Source: Poecilobothrus nobilitatus
Taxonomy: Eukaryota; Arthropoda; Insecta; Diptera; Dolichopodidae
Reading direction: 5' to 3'
Length of the DNA: 64,000 nucleotides
Assembly: GCA_947095535.1 (NCBI GenBank)
Contig: OX352774.1
Coordinates: 113,153,996-113,217,995 of the forward strand
How positions within the stretch are numbered: position 1 is the first letter of the stretch; each line of letters starts with the position of its first letter. Positions 35,218 to 47,670 of this stretch are shown in pieces. Position numbers and translations under genes: made by a program. Below the pieces are notes generated by a model. That model was not told the origin of the DNA, did no database searches, and saw only the letters and a program-made list of their open reading frames with translations.

Positions 35218-36829
35218 CTTTATGTTATTGCAACATTCAAAAAGGACATAAAAAAAGTAAAGTAAAAAAAAAATTTTCTTGTCGATAAAGGATGACGTGA
35301 ACATTTTTATTCCTTTTTCCTGTAAAATCAATTTAATTTATACATATTATAGGTACCTATACAAAATAATATGTGAAATTTTGTATTTGTTATATGAATT
35401 TACGATTGAGACTTGTAAATGAAATCCTATTTTTTTTCTTTTTAGATTTTTATTTTTTTTTTTTCATTTGATTTGGTTTCGTTTGGTTTAAAGAAACAAA
35501 TTATTACAACAGAAAAAGACTAAATTCAACAAACGAATTATATAAAAAGTTATAAATTTGAAAATAAAATGGGGTATCGTTGTGCCGACACAACAAAAAA
35601 AAAAAAAAAAGTCAAGAGAAAAAAATGAAACGAGTAAGAAAAAAAAGGAAAACGAAATATGACATGGACAGAAAGATATAGATTGTATATGTACATACAT
35701 AAGTTGTGATACAAATCGAACTTATTTTATATCAATTTATCAAATAAATCAGCAGCTAAAGAAGAAATAAAATATATTCTAAAGAAAAAGTTAAAATATG
35801 ATTTTGTATATCCATGGGTATATTATAAGAAATATTATTTTTGGAAATATAACTTTAATAAAACCTTTAATGCAACAACATAAGAAGGAGAGTATAATAT
35901 TAATACTTTATTGGCTAAAAATGGTAGTCTTAACAAAAGTTATATGGTATGAAAGAAGGATACCTACCCGCTATAAAATATTAACTAAAAATAATCAAAG
36001 TGAAGATTTTTTAATAAAGATTCAGAGAAAATTTAAATTTTTAATAAACTTTTTAAACTTTCCTTTAAAACTTTTAAAGGAAATTAATATTTTCTTCTTT
36101 CTAATACTTCTGATGAAATATTTTTGTATTCCGCTTTCAATTCTGTGTTAGAAAATTTCCGTTTCATTCATTTACTAAACCTAATTTTATAAAATATAAC
36201 TTATTTGATTTGATTATCTTCAATTTAATGAAAATACAATTTGGGGGTCCCGATAAGCAATACCCCAATCTTAAGTTCAATTTCCACAAAATTTTACCAT
36301 AAATACTGGGAAGCTATTAGTGGAAATTGAAGGTCACCAAAAAGATAAATATTGGAAGTTTCAATAGGTTATACTCCTAAGTGCCTCCGAAAAGGGGAAT
36401 TCTTTCAAAACATATTTTTGTTAAAATAATTAATCATGGTTTCTTTCCTATAAAGAGCATATGTTAATTCTGAAAAATGTGTTTCTTGTGTTTTCGCATT
36501 GGTAGATATGTTTTAAAAAAAGAAATATAAGATTCTGTCAAACAACTATTCCCAAATGTAGATAATTGCGTTTTATTTATCCACTACCTCCTCATCAATT
36601 ACTCTCAATTATTTTTTCATGTCAATTAAACGGAAACAATAAAATTTGAAAGAACATTTAAGATATTTGGTATAATAATTATGTGAAGCGACTGTTGTTT
36701 TTCTAAGTAATTTAAATTCTAACTAATCTTGAATGAATTATTTTTTGTTTTGTAAAATATCCAAAAGCTCGTCTGAATTGCCTATTTTCACTATTGATGC
36801 AATATGTTGAATTTGGAAAAAGTACGAAA
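35218..36829. other. AT-rich stretch, nothing identified
   Basis: The longest open frame, 35798-36151 (117 codons), is dominated by Ile, Leu, Lys and Phe, has no family resemblance and sits in AT-rich DNA. I treat it as chance. Confidence 0.4.
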
Positions 36830-37262
36830 GTATAGGCTAGTGATATTGGTATGGTTGGTTGATTGGTATAGGTGGCTGGTAATCGCCGCTCATGACAGTG
36901 AACCCAATTAGCGCATTAGCACCGTTTTGCTACCACTTCCGTGACCACAAGGCTTATAATAGGGCTACATTAGGTTTTATTTTAGATCCATTTCGTTTCA
37001 GAAACCTTACCATTTCTGCAGGTTACTTAACCGCTAGATTACTAAGATGGTTGAGTTTATGGCTACCCAGAGTTACTCTTCAGGTCCTAGCCAGCGCCGG
37101 GCACTTACAAGTGAAGTGTATGATGATTTCTTTATCATTCTGTTCACCACAAATGCGGCATGATGAATTGAATGAGATACCCAGTCTGGCCGCATTGAAT
37201 TGATGATATTAGTATATTTTGAAATATTGATAAGAGAGGTCGGAAAATGTTGAAAATAGCTA
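36830..37262 (-). pseudogene. 3' end of a LINE (R1/LOA/Jockey-like) ORF2
   Basis: On the minus strand, FNAARLGISFNSSCRICGEQ is followed by NDKEIIIHFTCKCPALART, a TGA, RVTLGSHKLNHLSNLAV, a TAA and MVRFLKRNG. The CRIC...H-x3-C-x-CPAL spacing is the zinc-knuckle-like C-terminal motif of R1/LOA/Jockey-type ORF2 proteins, normally followed by an R-x-x-x-LG motif. The reverse-transcriptase domain is missing. At least two stops show it is dead. The open frame on the opposite strand (36892-37203) is its antisense shadow. Confidence 0.75.
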
Positions 37263-38329
37263 AACAATTATTATTACAATTGATCTTTTCACAATGATTA
37301 ATTCACATTCAATAATAACACTCGAATCAGTCTACTAAAGCGCTTTTCACATGTAGCATTGATTAAAATATTGCAATCGATACAATTCTATTTGTTTATA
37401 ATTTCATTATAATTTTATATTTGAGTTATAAGGTATAATTAAAATTAATTTTGTTTTTAGATATTATAATATTATTTTTCATATGTGAGTTATAAGATAT
37501 AAGTTAAATTTTTTAATTTTTATTTAATATTTGTTTTTATTATTTTTCATTGTTTGCAATTTGTTTCGGCAAATGGTAACTGGATCAGGTCGGAAATTAT
37601 AAGTTAAAAATATTTTCACCTTTACTTTAATTTGATTTCAGGAGCTTCAGATTGAGAAGTCACTACTCAAACAATTATGCCATCCGTTAAGCTATTAAAT
37701 GCTACCTTAAATAAGAAAAAAAAACGATTTAATTATATAGAAAAAACAATATTTTTCCTTCCTTTTCCGGACAATTTATATATTTTCTCGACTTGTTCAT
37801 TATCGCATTTCTTTTAGACCTTCTAAAACCGAAAAATTAATTACGAAATTCAAACTTTCTTATAGTGTTGGGACACCTATTTTCCCACTACAAGAATTGC
37901 ATTAAAGAACACATTTTATTAAACAGTAATGATATTTTCAACTAATAAGTTTTTAAAGCCCAAAGAGTTTACATCATCATTAGCATTACATAAAATTTTA
38001 AAAATACAGCTTTTATGTCGATCGAAATAATATATTTTAGATGTAAATCTAAATTTTAACAGTTAATAAAATATGTTGATATAAAAAATTAAATTAGTGG
38101 ATAAAATTATTTGATTAGTAGTAAAAGTATTTGACATATAACTTGGAACTAATTCGGAAAACCTTCCACTTTGAATGTACTGCGGCTATAAGATAAAACT
38201 ATAATATTATAATCCTTTAAAAAGGTACTTATAGAACTTACTAATACAACTAATTTTTAAAATAATTGATACTTATATATTTAAGTGAGACCAGAATTTT
38301 TTTTTTAAATTGCTACTACAGTTCCAATT
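37263..38329. other. AT-rich stretch, nothing identified
   Basis: Includes a small local duplication around GAGTTATAAGGTATAA (37424) and GAGTTATAAGATATAA (37487). Nothing else recognised. Confidence 0.4.
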
Positions 38330-38495
38330 TTTATTTTTTTTGTTTATTCCCCTGCCTCATAAATGTGATAAGGTAATTACAATGCCTTTCCTTTTCGGGC
38401 GTTGCTGTAAATGTCGTAAGCGGGAATTATTCTTCCTCCCTCGGTGTTTACAACGTATTTCATATGTTCTTAGCCACTAGGTAACCGAGGCCCCC
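38330..38495 (-). mobile_element. tRNA-derived SINE, copy 7 (shortened)
   Basis: Minus-strand copy recognised from GGGGGCCTCGGTTACCTAGTG, the AAGAACATATGAAATACG segment, the CTTACGACATTTACAGC body and CACATTTATGAGGCAGGGGA before the A tail. The segment containing the B box is deleted. No clear target duplication; an old copy. Confidence 0.82.
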
Positions 38496-40844
38496 GTTTC
38501 GAATTGAAAAAAAAATCCTTTTCGATTCGTAAATTTTATATTATTTATATAATCAAAATTAAAACAATAACAAACTCTATTATTAAAGTGAAATTAAAAA
38601 ATAAAATAATTTTCTAAGATCGATTAAAATATTATCCTAGTATTTTGATCCTTTTAACTCTTTTGTCACTGTTATTTCAATATTTTTCGATTCCTTTTAT
38701 TTGTAGCAAATCGTAAACACATTATTTTATTTAACCTGCCTACCTCTGCTTTTATTCTTTGCCTTGAGCTTGAAGAATTCTTTTTTAGTTGAAATTGATA
38801 GGGTTATTATTGCTTTAAATAAAATAATTTTTTTTTCTTTTTTTTTCGCCTTGTTTTTTTTTAGCTCTTTTTTTATTTATTTGTAATGTACACAATTCAT
38901 ACAAAGAAAATAATAAAAAAATGATTTTCTTTAGGCAAAATTTATATAAAAAATTATTTTCTTTTTTCCAAAAAAAAAAAAAACAAAAACAGAAGAACAG
39001 AAACATTAAAGTATTTGATTTCAATTTATAAAAATTGTATAGGCTTTAAAAAGTAGATATGAGGTTGACATCGTATAAAAAAAAAACAAAGCAGTAGGTA
39101 TACAAAGTAAGGATTTTTTAAAGGCACACATTTTCAAAATTTAAAACGTTCAATAATATTTCGATTACGTTTTTTGTAAAAATTGAGGTTATTGCCAAAA
39201 AAAAAAAAAAAAAAATCGTGAAAAATTAACAGATACTTTTTAAATTTAAAGAAATTATCTTTTAAAAATGATCTTTTAAGGATACATTTAAATATACGTA
39301 TTATATATTCAAGCTTTAGTTTTACATTTTACATTTACACAGATTTTACCAAGGTATCAAAATTCAATTATGATTTGTAAAAATTGCAAAAATTAATTTT
39401 TTTTTTTTCGTAAAAATTAAACGGGAAAACAAAATTTTATTCTGAAGCAATTCATTTTTATCCTTACTTCTAAATTCTAAAGTTATACATTTCTACATAG
39501 TACGGAGATAATATGGATAAGATACGGAGAAATATAGAAAATTATTGTTTCATATTATAATACCTATCTGTATTGAAATACCAATAATCGCAAAGTATTT
39601 TGTATTTATCCTTTTTTATGAAACCTAAAAAATTTTTTGTTGTCCCATGGTTTCATATCCAGACATTTTTGTCTACATTTAAAAAAATACTAAATAGAAT
39701 AATAACTGCAGTACGTTCATTTGTTTAGACTTGGAGGTTTGTTACTATACATATTAGTAGTAAGGTAGGTAGGTACTTAAGTTTTTCGAGTTAGAAATAC
39801 ATTACATATAATATAGATTCATATTAAACAGCCATGTAAACAGACACATTATTTTTATAAATACATTGTATCAGATAAATTTTGTTTTCTTTTGAAAATA
39901 TCCTATAACGTGTTACAAAGGATAAAGTTTTCTAATACTAAGTATCTTTTATATAATATATATATATACAATATTATATAATAGGCAAATGTTTTTTGTA
40001 CAACATATCTATGTACTATTAAAATTGACTTTAAGACCTTAATAACAATAATTTTGATCTGAAAGCCCTTATAATATCTATTTGTTTAATATTTAGGGAA
40101 CATTTTATTCATTATTCTCTTTAACTTTTATATCATTCAATAAATTTCTAATAGGTACATAATATAGATATTATATAGGTACCTACTGTAATGTAAATAC
40201 AGGAAACCTTTCCAAAAAAAAAAATAAGAAAAAAATTTCAAATAAAAAAAAAAAATTGTTTCAAACGGATGTCCTTTTATTTAAATTAAATTTTCTTTGA
40301 TTTTATACTTTTGATGTGATCAATTTTTAATATAGAGTTCATTGAATTTATTCAAAATATTTATATATACATATATACATATATACATATTATATGCTTA
40401 TATACTTATATATTTCCTAATGATATTTCTAATGTCATTGACCTTTAATGTTGATTCAAACAGGTAAATCGGTGTATCTTGAAAGATTAGTACTAAAATT
40501 ATCATTAAAAAAAGAATTTGACCTATTGACATTCTATTGAAGTATAACTTTCTAGCGAATAAACTAAAGAAGTAAATTTTCAAAATAATGGGTATAGTTA
40601 TCAGATATAATGTATCTACCTAGGTAAAAGGTAAAAAACCTCAAGCTCACTTAAGTTTGACATGTTTTTTTGTTGGTCAGATACTATGAAATTATCTATG
40701 AGTCAAACAAAAAAAATGCAATGAAAATAGAAAAATTTTTACATATTAAATAACATATTAAAAAATTCTTATAGATATTCTTTTAGCTTAAAATATTTCC
40801 GCGTTTCTGGTAGATAATTGAATCACGATTCAGTTAATCCGTTT
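38496..40844. other. AT-rich stretch with simple repeats
   Basis: No gene recognised. A TATACATA microsatellite lies at about 40365-40420. Open frames at 38815-39024 and 40398-40583 are AT artefacts. Confidence 0.45.
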
Positions 40845-42152
40845 TTCAGCACATTTCCAAAAAAATTTTGGAAAAATGTGCTTATTAGTTTCACTCTGTC
40901 CATCCGTCCGTCTGTTTACACAACTTCTACACCGTTAAAGATAGAGAAAAAAAATTTTAACCATGGGTAGGTCTCGTAAAAAAAATTACTTTGCGGAACA
41001 ACCTTTTCATGTAGGCCCCTCCATTACGGAGCTACAGCCCCTCAAACTTTGAAAAAGCGCTACTTTTAAATGCATATATCTTATGTTCTGCTTAAGATTT
41101 TTTCAATCTGAAAACGTCATTCGACAGGTATTTTTTTTAACTTTGTAAATTAATATCAAAATTATACAATTTTTGTAAATTTAGTATTTAAATTTACCGT
41201 TATGTGAAAACCTAATTTTGCATGATTTTTCTACTTTCATAACTGCGGCACGCTTTTAGATAGAGACTTGAAATTTTGAGGCAAGAAAGAACTTTTAGAA
41301 TTAGTATAAGTTTGCTCAGAAATTTTTTTTGGACCACCCCCTGTTTATGAGCTATTAGGGCTTAAAAATTGAAAATTTGCTATTTTTAAACACCTTTAAC
41401 TTAGGAACCTGTACACATTTCACTTCTGCAAGATATAAAAATTAAAGCTACAGTAATATATTTTAACGTGTGTTAAAGGTTTATTTTAGTTGTAAAGGGT
41501 TCCAAAGTTGCAGCTCTTCAAAATTTCGAAAAAGCCCAATTTTCAGCTGTATATATCTCAGGCTCTGCGTAATAGTTTTGCAATCTAAAACTGCCAGAAG
41601 ATCGAAAATTTTATTATCTATATAAAACAATATCAAAACTATGTAATATTTTGTAATTTACTATTTAAATTTACCGTTATATGAAAACCACATTTTGCAT
41701 GAAATTTCTTTTTTCATAACTCCGGCACGGCTTCAGATAGGACCCTGAAATTTTGAGACAAGAAAGAACTTAGAACTTTAGAATTAGTATAAGTTTCCTC
41801 ATAAAATTTTTGTGGCGTAATAACCCCCTCTTTTAGTGTTATTACGCCACAAAAATTGAAAATTTACTATTTTTAGACACCTGCAACTTAGGCACGTATA
41901 AACATTTTTCTTCGGCAAGACATGAAAATTAAAGGTTCAATAATATACTTTTATGTGTGTTAACGGCTTTTCTTAGTTATAAAGGATTCTGGACTTACGG
42001 CCCCTCAAAATTTTAAAAATGTCCTATTTTGACGTTTTTTCGTATCACATGAAATTTTCAAATTTTTGTGCAAGTCACACTTCTAAACAGTTTGTATTGA
42101 GTTTTGGAAATGTGCGCTTTTAAAAACCGTTGGTTTACATTCTACCTTGTTT
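40845..42152 (+). mobile_element. HINE-3 Helentron-like element, copy A
   Basis: The 5' end has GCACATTTCC (40849-40858) forming a hairpin with GGAAAAATGTGC, then TTTCACTCTGTCC and (GTCC)n. Near the 3' end the arm recurs inverted as GGAAATGTGC (42106-42115), followed by the hairpin AAACCGTTGGTTT (42124-42136) and ACATTCTACCTTGTTTT. Inside, a unit of about 477 bp marked by AATTTACCGTTATRTGAAAA occurs twice (41191 and 41668). No coding capacity. Confidence 0.85.
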
Positions 42153-42237
42153 TATTTTGTTTTTAAATGTAGAAAATTTTTATTTTAAATATTATTTTAA
42201 CTTTAAAGCTTTGTAAAATTGAATCTTTCTTGAGAGT

Positions 42238-43602
42238 TTTTAGCACATTTCCAAAAAAATTTTGAAAAATATGCTTATTAGTTTCACTCTGTCCGTCCTT
42301 CCGTCCGTCCGTCCGTCCGTCTGTTTACAAAACTTCTACACCGTTAAAGATAGAGAAAAAAAATTTTAACCATGGGTAGCTCTCGTAAAAACAATTATTT
42401 TGTGGAAGAACTTTTTCATGTAGCCCCTCCCATTACGGAGCTACACCCCCTCAAACTTTGAAAAAGCCCTATTTTTAAATACATATATCTTATGTTCTGC
42501 TTAAGATTTTTTCAATATGAAAACGTCATTCGACAGGTATTTCTTTTATCTTTGTAAATTAATATCAAAATTATACAATTTTTTTAATTTTAGTATTTAA
42601 ATTTACCGTTATGTAAAAACCAAATTTTGCAGGATTTTTCTACTTTCATAACTCCGGCATGCTTTTGGATAGAGGCTTGAAATTTTGAGGCAAGAAAGAA
42701 CTTTTAGAATTAGTATAAGTTTGCTCAGAAAAATTTTTTGGACCACCCCCTGTTTATGAGCTATTAGGGCTTAAAAATTGAAAATTTGCTATTTTTAAAC
42801 ACCTGTAACTTAGGAACCTGTACACATTTTACTTCTGCAAGATATAAAATTTAAAGCTACAGTAATATATTTTAATGTGTGTTAAAGGTTTGTTTTAGTT
42901 ATAAAGGGTTCAAAAGTTGCAGTTCTTCAAATTTGCGAAAAAGTCCCATTTTTAGATGTATATATCTCAGGCCCTGCGTAATAGTTTTACAATCTAAAAC
43001 CGCCAGAAGATCGAAAATTTTATTATCTATATAAAACAATATCAAAATTATGTAATATTTTGTAATTTACTATTTAAATTTACCGTTATATGAAAACCAC
43101 ATTTTGCATGAAATTTCTTTTTTCATAACTCCGGCACACCTTTAGATAGGAATCTGAAATTTTGAGACAAGAAAGAACTTTAAGAATTAGTATAAGTTTC
43201 CTCAGAAAATTTTTTGGTAGTGCCTCTTCTTTAAGAGTTATTACGCCTCAAAAATTGAAAATTTGCAATTTTTAGACACCTATAACTTAGGCACCTGTAA
43301 AAATTTTTCTTCGGCAAGACATGAAAATTAAAGGTTCAATAATATGTTTTTATGTGTTTATGTCAATTATGTTTATGAGTCATATGTTTTTATGTCAATA
43401 ATATGTTTGTTAACGGCTTTCCTTAGTTATATAGCATTCCGGAGTTACAGCCCCTCAAAATTTCAATACTGTCCTATTTTCACATTTTTTCTTATTACAT
43501 GAAATTTTCAAATTTTTGTGCAAGTCACAATTCTAAACAGTTTGTATTGAGTTTGGAAATGTGCGCTTTTAAAAACCGTTAGTTTACATTCTACCTTGTT
43601 TA
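42238..43602 (+). mobile_element. HINE-3 Helentron-like element, copy B
   Basis: Same layout as copy A, 85 bp downstream and in the same orientation. 5' arm at 42243-42252, a (GTCC)n block at 42293-42320, internal repeat markers at 42600 and 43078 (478 bp apart), and a 3' arm, hairpin (one base changed: AAACCGTTAGTTT) and terminus at 43553-43602. It carries an extra local duplication of AATATGTTTTTATG-like text near 43343-43410. Confidence 0.85.
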
Positions 43603-45600
43603 TGTTCTCTTTCAAAACTTAAAAAACTAAACTCACAATATTAAACAATAAAATGCTTTGTTATTATAGTATTTAGATTTAAACTTTTTTATTTTGCTAG
43701 GATATAGGGTAGGTGAGATTGTTAAAACATACGAAAATTCCCTTTACTTAAACAAACTAATGGAAAAAAATTTTAGCCAATAATAAACCAAATAATAAAT
43801 CTGGATATTTGATGCATATATTATCTTGTTGGGTTTAGCATTGTGCGAAGTGGAAGAAAACTTAGAAACAGTATTAGAGTTGAGAATATTTGAGAATAAA
43901 TAAATTGGTGCAGGAGGAGGGACATTGAAGGCTTAGGACAATTAATATTATATACATTATTTTAATAGTGAAAAATTCCTTCTATATTGGTGCAGTATAA
44001 CTATATATTATATCATTTTTCGGAATGCATATCCATAAATTGTTTTATGCTTAAATTTTTACTTAATTGATTACTTAACTAACGATATTACTAACACCTA
44101 TTCATTCATCATATTTTAATTACAAATTGATAATAAACTGATGTATAAACGATTTATGTTTATGAAATCGACAAAACGTTGACGAACTTTCAAGAAATTG
44201 TATAATTTTCTATCTATATTTCCTCTTGTAATTTTGTTTGACCTAGAACATAATTTATATTAAAGCAAATAAAATGACATATTATAGTTTATAAAGATTC
44301 AAATATAAAACTCGTTTTTTATATACACATATCAGCTATTATAAGGTTTAATTTATACAGTTTTAATATATTTTCTTCTTCCAAAAAAGAAATAAAAATG
44401 TTTTAAATAAATATTTTACGTCAAATGGCTTAATAAAATCCTTTTATGTAAGTATGTAACAAAAAAACTTGATCCAAGAAAGAAATAAGAAAATATTTTA
44501 CATTGAAAGCAAAATTGTTTGAGAATTATAATAACTTTTGTCAATATTTATTTGAGTATAAAAAAAATTTGATTAAAAGGGTTCAAGACATATCATTTTT
44601 AAGTAAAATATTAAATAACAATAATGTTTTATGCAAATAATTAAAATATATACTTTTCGATGTAATAATGTTTGAAAGTAACACTGAATAATTAATGAAA
44701 CGCTACCAATAAAGTACACTGTTTTCAATATAAATAATTTTCGTTGCTACTGAAATCTGAAGTGAAACGCTGATATTGAAAAAGTGTATTCCCTTATTGT
44801 ATTAAAGGTTTTATACGCACAGTTGCCAACAAAAGTTAAGAACTATGCATTCATTAAATCAATTTGGAACAGCGAAAAAAAATTTTGTAATCTAAATTAA
44901 GGAAACGGAAATTTCGAGTTATTTTATTATTCGGTATCGCCATCAATAAGTTACAAGGATAACCATTTGAATATCATTTAAGAATATATGGGCATAATGG
45001 CCATAATCCACTATGAGTGCTTTTACCTTGCTTCTGAAATTACCTTTGATTTGTACACCACTAGGACGAAATAACTAATAATGTAAAACTGAAATTTCTT
45101 TCTTCTTTCGACCGTATTAAGAGGTAATGGCATTATTATTTATGATAAGATTCTTTACATGCTGCTGTTATGTAGAATTACTTCATTTCTGCAGTGTTTC
45201 GTTGATATGAGCACCGTGTAGGAGATCAGCCCTCGGTATTTTTCTATTCACTCTGCCTTCCACAACTATTTTCTTCATTTTACTTTAAGTTCTTGTAATA
45301 TTGAAATATTTTTGCGGTGTTTTCTCCATGATATCTATTCTTGCCGCTTTTCAATACATCCTAAAACTTTTTGACGAATTATACCTAGTAGGTATATATC
45401 TTTAAAATACAGCTATACGTTTTAATCTGTTATTTTGTCAAATAATTATTTAAAATAATATTTCCTAATTCTTACTCTTTATAAAAATTCAACTTTAAAT
45501 TTAAATTTTTAACAAAATGTTTGTTCTCATAAATGTTTTAAAAATTTCTAAATACAAAATAAGTTTTTGCGTTTTTAAGTTATTGCAATTAAATTCTAGG
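43603..45600. other. AT-rich stretch, one doubtful LINE scrap
   Basis: Mostly featureless. On the minus strand around 45280-45190 the frame KKIVVEGRVNRKIPRADL is vaguely like the basic linker near the end of some LINE ORF2 proteins. It is too short and broken to call. Confidence 0.3.
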
Positions 45601-45604
45601 ATTA

Positions 45605-45865
45605 AAAATTCAAGTATCTCTTCCAATGATCTAGCAGTCAACACGATTAATTCGAGGGTCGGGTATACTTGATTTCCTATTAAAGTGTGCAGTTATTATA
45701 CAAAGAGTACGTGCATTTTAAATTTTTATTCTGAAACAAAAATCCTAAGTTTCTCTTCCAAAGATCCAGAGGTCAACACAATTAATTTGAGGTTCGAATA
45801 TGTTTAGCTTCCTATAAGTATACAATCATTATACAAAGAGTAGGCATATTTTCAATTATTATTTA
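45605..45865. repeat. Two-copy direct repeat
   Basis: Units near 45607 and 45746 (about 139 bp apart) share TCTCTTCCAA(T/A)GATC, AGGTCAACAC-type text, ATTAAT(T)GAGG, and TTATACAAAGAGTA. Similarity is clear but not close. Nature unknown. Confidence 0.6.
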
Positions 45866-46506
45866 AAAAACCTTTTTATTAACTTTTTTTTTTGTAGGTT
45901 AAGTTAAAATAAGACTGCACACAAACAAAAAAATAAAAAATAAATAAATAAAAATATATTTTGAAACAAAAGGAACTCTTAATAAAAAAATAAAGTGGTA
46001 AATAGTAAAAGGAAAATAAGTTTTCAAATAATTTAATAATTAATATGGAAATATAAAATTGTTGTACACGTTTATTGTCATAAAGTGATTTATTACAAAA
46101 TTCTTATTTTAACTCTGAAGTACACTATTTTTTCTTTTATGTTATAAATTAAAAAAAAAATTGTAAAACTTTTTTATTTAATTTTAAAATATCATAAATA
46201 TTACTTAAAATGAAATAAAAATAACATTTAATGTAGTGAAAATAATTAAAAAAAATTTTATTCAAAAAAGCGCTCAATTTATCAATGAAAGACCATTAAA
46301 TTTACTTATATTAATATATTGTAATAATCTGGGTGCAAGTATCTACAACTAGGAATGTAATGGGTGTTCAAAATTGAGGTATCATTTTGATTTTGCCGCC
46401 ATTTTTTTTCTACCTGGAATTTTTATACGAGGTTTCTTTAGGTATATTCTAAATACATTCCGGTTAGTTAATATGGAACGTTACACGACGTGTTTTTGTT
46501 ATTACA

Positions 46507-47608
46507 ATGGAACAACGTTTTGTTATATGAACGGAACAACGTGTTTTTGTTATTACAACATTTTTTGAAAATGGTAAAAGTTTTCAAGATGTAATTAGTA
46601 AATTTCGAACAAAATTTGGTAGAGAAAATGCTCCAACAAATCGTGCCATCAAGCTGATGGTTGATAAATTTCTAGAAACTGGATCTGTTCTTGATAACAG
46701 AGGCAACATTTATCCACGTAGTGGCCGTTCAACCGAGAATGTAGCAGCTGTGAGCAGAAGTGTTGAAGAAGATCCAAAAACTTCCATTCGTCATCGTTCG
46801 CAGCAATTAAACATCAAACCATCCACATTATTCAACATTTTGCATCGTGATCTCCATTTAAAGACTTATAAGATCCAGCTTATACAAGAATTAAAACCAA
46901 CTGACCATGCATTACGTCGGTAATTCGTTTCTTGGGCAATCGAAAAACAAGAAGAAAATGAGAATTTTTTTAACAAAATAATCTTTACCGACGAAGCTCA
47001 TTTCCAGCTCAATGACTACATCAATAAACAGAATTGCCGCATTTGGGGTGAAGAGAATCCAAGGGTTTTCTTAGAGCAACCAGTACATCCACAAAAAGTT
47101 ACGGTTTGGTGTGGTTTGTGGTCAGGAGGAATCATCGGACCATATTTTTTTGAAAACGCAAATGGAAATGCGATTACTGTCAATGGAAATCGCTACATTG
47201 ACGATTGAGATGATCCGAAGCTTTTTTTGGCGGAAAATTGATGATTTGGACGTAGAGAATATGTGGTTTCAACAGGACGATGCCACTTGCCACACAGCAA
47301 GAGAAACAATGGATCTTTTGAAGGAAAAGTTCGAAGATCGAATTATTTCTCGTAGAGGAGGAGTGATGTGGCCACCAAGATCGTGCGGTTTGACACCGTC
47401 GGATTTTTTTTTGTGGGGTTTTGTGAAATCGAAAGTGTACAGCAATAATCCCACAACAATTCAAGAGCTTAAAAACAACATTATCGAGCAGATTTCAACC
47501 ATTGAGAACAGTTTATTGAACAACGTGATTCAGAATTTTGGTAAAAGATTGGAAGCCTGCCGAAGTAGTAGAGGGGGCCACTTGGCCGACATAATTTTTA
47601 ATTATTAA
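46507..47608 (+). pseudogene. rosa-family DD41D transposase, disabled
   Basis: Cut-and-paste transposase of the IS630/Tc1/mariner superfamily. In order: first helix-turn-helix region (ENGKSFQDVISKFRTKFG, then TNRAIKLMVDKFLETGSV), second binding region (STENVAAVSRSVEEDPKTS, SQQLNIKPSTLFNIL), then the catalytic domain. Its three acids are D at 46990-46992 (IIFTDEAHF), D at 47276-47278 (WFQQDDATCH) and D at 47402-47404 (LTPSDFFLWG). Exactly 41 residues separate the last two, which defines the DD41D (rosa) group. It ends GGHLADIIFNY with a natural stop. Defects: a local duplication and stop near the start, a TAA at 46921-46923 where a sense codon is expected, and a net +1 frameshift near 47197-47212. 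All three catalytic residues remain, so inactivation looks fairly recent. Confidence 0.88.
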
Positions 47609-47670
47609 CCGGAACCTATATGTAATAAATTAAAATAAAAATATATTTAATATTTCAAAAACAAAGTCTT

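Noticed and set aside
35798..36151. 117-codon plus-strand open frame
   Set aside because: Almost entirely Ile, Leu, Lys, Phe and Asn in AT-rich DNA, with no domain or splice context; chance is the simplest explanation.
36892..37203. 103-codon plus-strand open frame
   Set aside because: It is the antisense of the LINE C-terminal fragment, whose minus-strand reading shows the CRIC...CPAL zinc-knuckle motif.
42293..42320. (GTCC)n as an independent microsatellite locus
   Set aside because: The same block sits at the same place in every HINE family, so it is part of those elements.
45180..45380. Possible LINE ORF2 scrap on the minus strand
   Set aside because: Only about 20 residues (KKIVVEGRVNRKIPRADL) look suggestive, with stops around them; not distinguishable from chance.
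47180..47464. Minus-strand open frames of 94 and 61 codons
   Set aside because: Antisense of the rosa transposase catalytic domain.
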